Of a stretch of DNA of 64,000 bases, positions 61,455-64,000 are shown one piece after another; position 1 is the first letter of the stretch; the number at the start of each line of letters is the position of its first letter. The stretch lies in contig CAJHNH020006667.1 in assembly GCA_905116865.2 (NCBI GenBank), positions 1,270,012 through 1,334,011 of the forward strand, read 5' to 3'. A model generated the notes under the pieces. It saw nothing but the letters and a program-made list of their open reading frames with translations. It was not told where the DNA came from and ran no database searches. The position numbers and the translations under genes were made by a program. This DNA is from Candidula unifasciata (lineage: Eukaryota > Mollusca > Gastropoda > Stylommatophora > Geomitridae).

Positions 61455-61690
61455 ACAAAACCGGGCGGCTCCCGGGGTTCACTCAGCCTCTAGGAAATGG
61501 ATACCAGAGTTGACACTCTGGGGTAAATGGAGGAACATCGCTGTAGCTACAGAGTTACGTGCGAACGGCGACACAAGCGGACAATTCTTATCAGCTGTCC
61601 GTACTGGTGGCAGAGCACTTATAGTTAATAACCGTGTGCAATGTCGCTGGTTCACATTTCCCGACTTTACCTTTACCTTTAGTAGACAGA
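61455..61690. repeat. Dispersed repeat family I copy
   Basis: Reverse complement of 3668-3962: acattgctgtagctacagag-type block, aacggcgacacaagcggaca, actttacctttacctttag. Confidence 0.7.
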
Positions 61691-62068
61691 AAGTAATCGG
61701 CCCTGTTGCATCCTGAAGTTTAGGATTAGTTAAATAATTTTACTAGTATAACGATAACATAAAATGCGTTGATCAGAAATGCGGCATCTTGATTTACTTT
61801 TGTATTTGTTTTTTGTGATATCGACCTGAAAGGTTGCCACCAAATTACTCAGACAGCCGGCCACTCCCCCGATGCCAGTCCAAAAAAAAAAAAAAAAAAA
61901 GCAAAAACCAGGTTCAACGGCATAAAACAATTATACTGAGCCACCCTACAGCTGCAACAAGTATTACACCTGTGTCCAAGATTGGTGTAGAATAAAAATG
62001 AGCCGTATGCAAGCCTTGACACTTACGACGCAAGAATGTGGTGCTATTACCTGCTTTGTGCTTTAAAA

Positions 62069-62306
62069 GGTTAGAGGTTAGTTGCGTATCCTTTACAGGA
62101 CGTTGCAGAAGCAACCCCAGCAGCCCCTGGCTGTTGTGTGGTGTCTCTAGGCAAATTTACGTCCAGTAGTTTGCCATTGCTTTCTGGACGGTTGGCACCC
62201 TGATACCACTGTCGAAACCAACGCAAGGCGCATGGCCCGCAGCCGCAATCGAACCCGGCACCCCGGCATTACGACGCGTTCGCATCGACTTAACAACAGA
62301 GCCGAC
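62069..62306 (-). repeat. SINE family C copy with 10-bp target duplication
   Basis: Complete minus-strand copy; tgctttaaaa at 62059-62068 and 62307-62316. Confidence 0.88.
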
Positions 62307-62319
62307 TGCTTTAAAAAGC

Positions 62320-63430
62320 ACACACACATAATTAAACCGCCAGTTCAAGGTAAACAATGGGCACTCAAACTTGCAAACCCTACCCCCTCTATACATACAC
62401 TTGCTACCCCCTCACCCCTTTCCATCGCATTTTTGTTAAAATTGTCGGAATAAAGCCATACTCTTTACACTAGAATAGTTGGAAAATATATCGCGTGAAG
62501 AGTCAGTGGAAATATGGCTCAGGTTTCAACAGATGGCAGATACTGCTGACGAGGGCGTCGAGTATGTTTGAAAGGGTCCTGAGATAGAACAACATACATC
62601 ATGTTCCTGACTGCAGTAGCTGCTGCCAACGACCTGTCTTTATGTCTTTGCCGAGGCCACGATTACAAAAGTGGAACTGTGTATACTATAATCAATCATG
62701 TCTGACATAGGAGCTGCAACGTCGCTGTTATCTCCCCCTGATTCCCTGATACTAATTTTTCAGCATAGCAAGTAAGGGAGTTAACTAGACGGGATGACGC
62801 GGACAAGGAGCCCATGACAAGTAATAGAAAATGATATCTGAATAGGATAGTAGAAGGAGGAATATAAGACACACCCGCAACAAAGCACCAGGATAACCCG
62901 CGCCTGCAGCATGCAATACAGATATGTCATCTTTTGTTATCATCATTATGTGCCAAGTTTGTAAACGTGAACGATCAAGGTTCGTTGACCTACTCAGTCA
63001 AGAAGAAAAGTAAAGAATGGTTGTTAGTTGTAAGTGGTATATACTTAACGTTTTTTGTTTGCTATTTGGTGACAAAACACATTCTGGTTTCACTCCATTC
63101 CTGGTTTAATACGCTTTATTGCCAAGTTTTAACTGCGAACACTTGTTTCCAGTAACTCATTTTACAAAATTATTCCAAGACCCTTCTCATAAACTAATAC
63201 ACTACAATTTCCTAGGTATTCAACATGTTCCGCTTGAAATTGTTGGAAAACATAAACGTCTTATTTCATGAAATTTTTTGGTATAATCTACAAAGCACAA
63301 AAATGGGTGACACAGTTTATCTCTCTGTTAGTTTTGATACATTTTCTGAGTTCAAAATAATAATAATTCTGTTTAAACTCAGTAAGTTGGAGGTAAATGA
63401 ATTTACCTACCGATGATGGCAGCAGTATAA
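62320..63430. other. No recognised feature
   Basis: Mixed-composition DNA without a supported exon or known repeat. Confidence 0.4.
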
Positions 63431-63433
63431 CAA

Positions 63434-63436
<3 letters not shown>

Positions 63437-63520
<84 letters not shown>

Positions 63521-63522
63521 AA
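63437..63522. repeat. (TA)n(GA)n microsatellite
   Basis: About 60 bp TA then about 26 bp GA. Confidence 0.95.
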
Positions 63523-63589
63523 GTCTTCAATTACTGAAGCTAGAGAAATAAAGAAAGCAAAAAATGTGTCTCGTCGAATATGAATATTT

Positions 63590-64000
63590 AACCTTGCTGT
63601 ATGGCACAGAAATCTTGACAATGAGCAAGCACTTGCGGATATTTGGAAATAACAATTGTATTTTTTTACGAAAATTAAAACAATTAAAAACAGAGGTTCT
63701 GGAAAAGATTGTGACAAAAAAGAACTACTGAAATAAAGTTAAAAAAAAAAAAAAAAAAAAAAAGTTAGCCGAAATATATCGGCTAAATTAGAAGATTTTA
63801 ATTTTTTTTAAAAAAACCCACACTAGAATGTAATGTCGGAGGCAAGACAGCAATGGGTAGACAACGCCACATGTGGAAGGATACAATGAAGAGATGGGTG
63901 AACAGCAGTCTGGGTGAGTGTACAAGAAAGACAAGAGACAAAGAGTGTTGGAGATCCATTACAGGTAGCCTTCACTGTGGAGGCGCTACCTGATTGACTG
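63590..64000 (+). mobile_element. RTE-like LINE 3' end fragment
   Basis: ttgctgtatggcacagaaat (a decayed L-Y-G-x-E motif) through gggtgaacagcagtctgggt to actgtggaggcgctacctga at the window edge; poly-A at 63741-63763 interrupts it. Confidence 0.7.

Overview
The window is a stretch of animal nuclear genome: genes with long introns bounded by GT/AG splice sites, abundant tRNA-derived SINEs, decayed non-LTR retrotransposons, cut-and-paste DNA transposons and long microsatellites. The protein matches and the repeat landscape fit a lophotrochozoan invertebrate, most likely a gastropod mollusc. That placement is an inference; no rRNA, mitochondrial or other taxonomic marker is present.

Two host genes can be supported. 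(1) At 1092-5128 on the plus strand are three exons of a small ciliary protein, an orthologue of CFAP141 (human C1orf189), a microtubule inner protein of axonemal doublets. The exons join in frame and end in the family's C-terminal G-K-A-F motif; the exon carrying the start codon was not found. (2) From about 41.1 kb down to 15.7 kb on the minus strand lies a class 2 (secreted, invertebrate) semaphorin with 16 well supported coding exons plus one candidate signal-peptide exon. Its order is sema domain, PSI, Ig and a short Cys-containing tail. Every exon junction has matching phase, giving about 653 residues. The strand between the signal peptide and the first sema exon (the usual YVGAM segment) was not found, and the PSI and Ig domains lack expected cysteines. 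Neither gene shows any coupling to the other.

The rest is mobile and repetitive DNA. Introns of both genes are packed with several tRNA-derived SINE families (called A, B, C, E, F, G, H and I here), RTE-like LINE fragments and minisatellites. From 42 to 64 kb no host exon was recognised. That part holds two almost identical hAT transposons (43288-45621 and 48292-50631), each with its own 8-bp target duplication and both with the same broken transposase. It also holds an RTE LINE that the second hAT copy interrupts, an internally deleted mariner (53016-53901), small non-autonomous DNA elements and very long GA, GACA, TA and GAA tracts. A 430-bp foldback element (10489-10918) sits between the two host genes.

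The most informative observations are the twin hAT insertions, which must have been moved by a transposase encoded elsewhere; the cysteine losses and the missing N-terminal piece of the semaphorin; the foldback element; and the GAA-type 3' tails shared by the RTE LINE and the SINEs, which suggest that the LINE machinery mobilised them.
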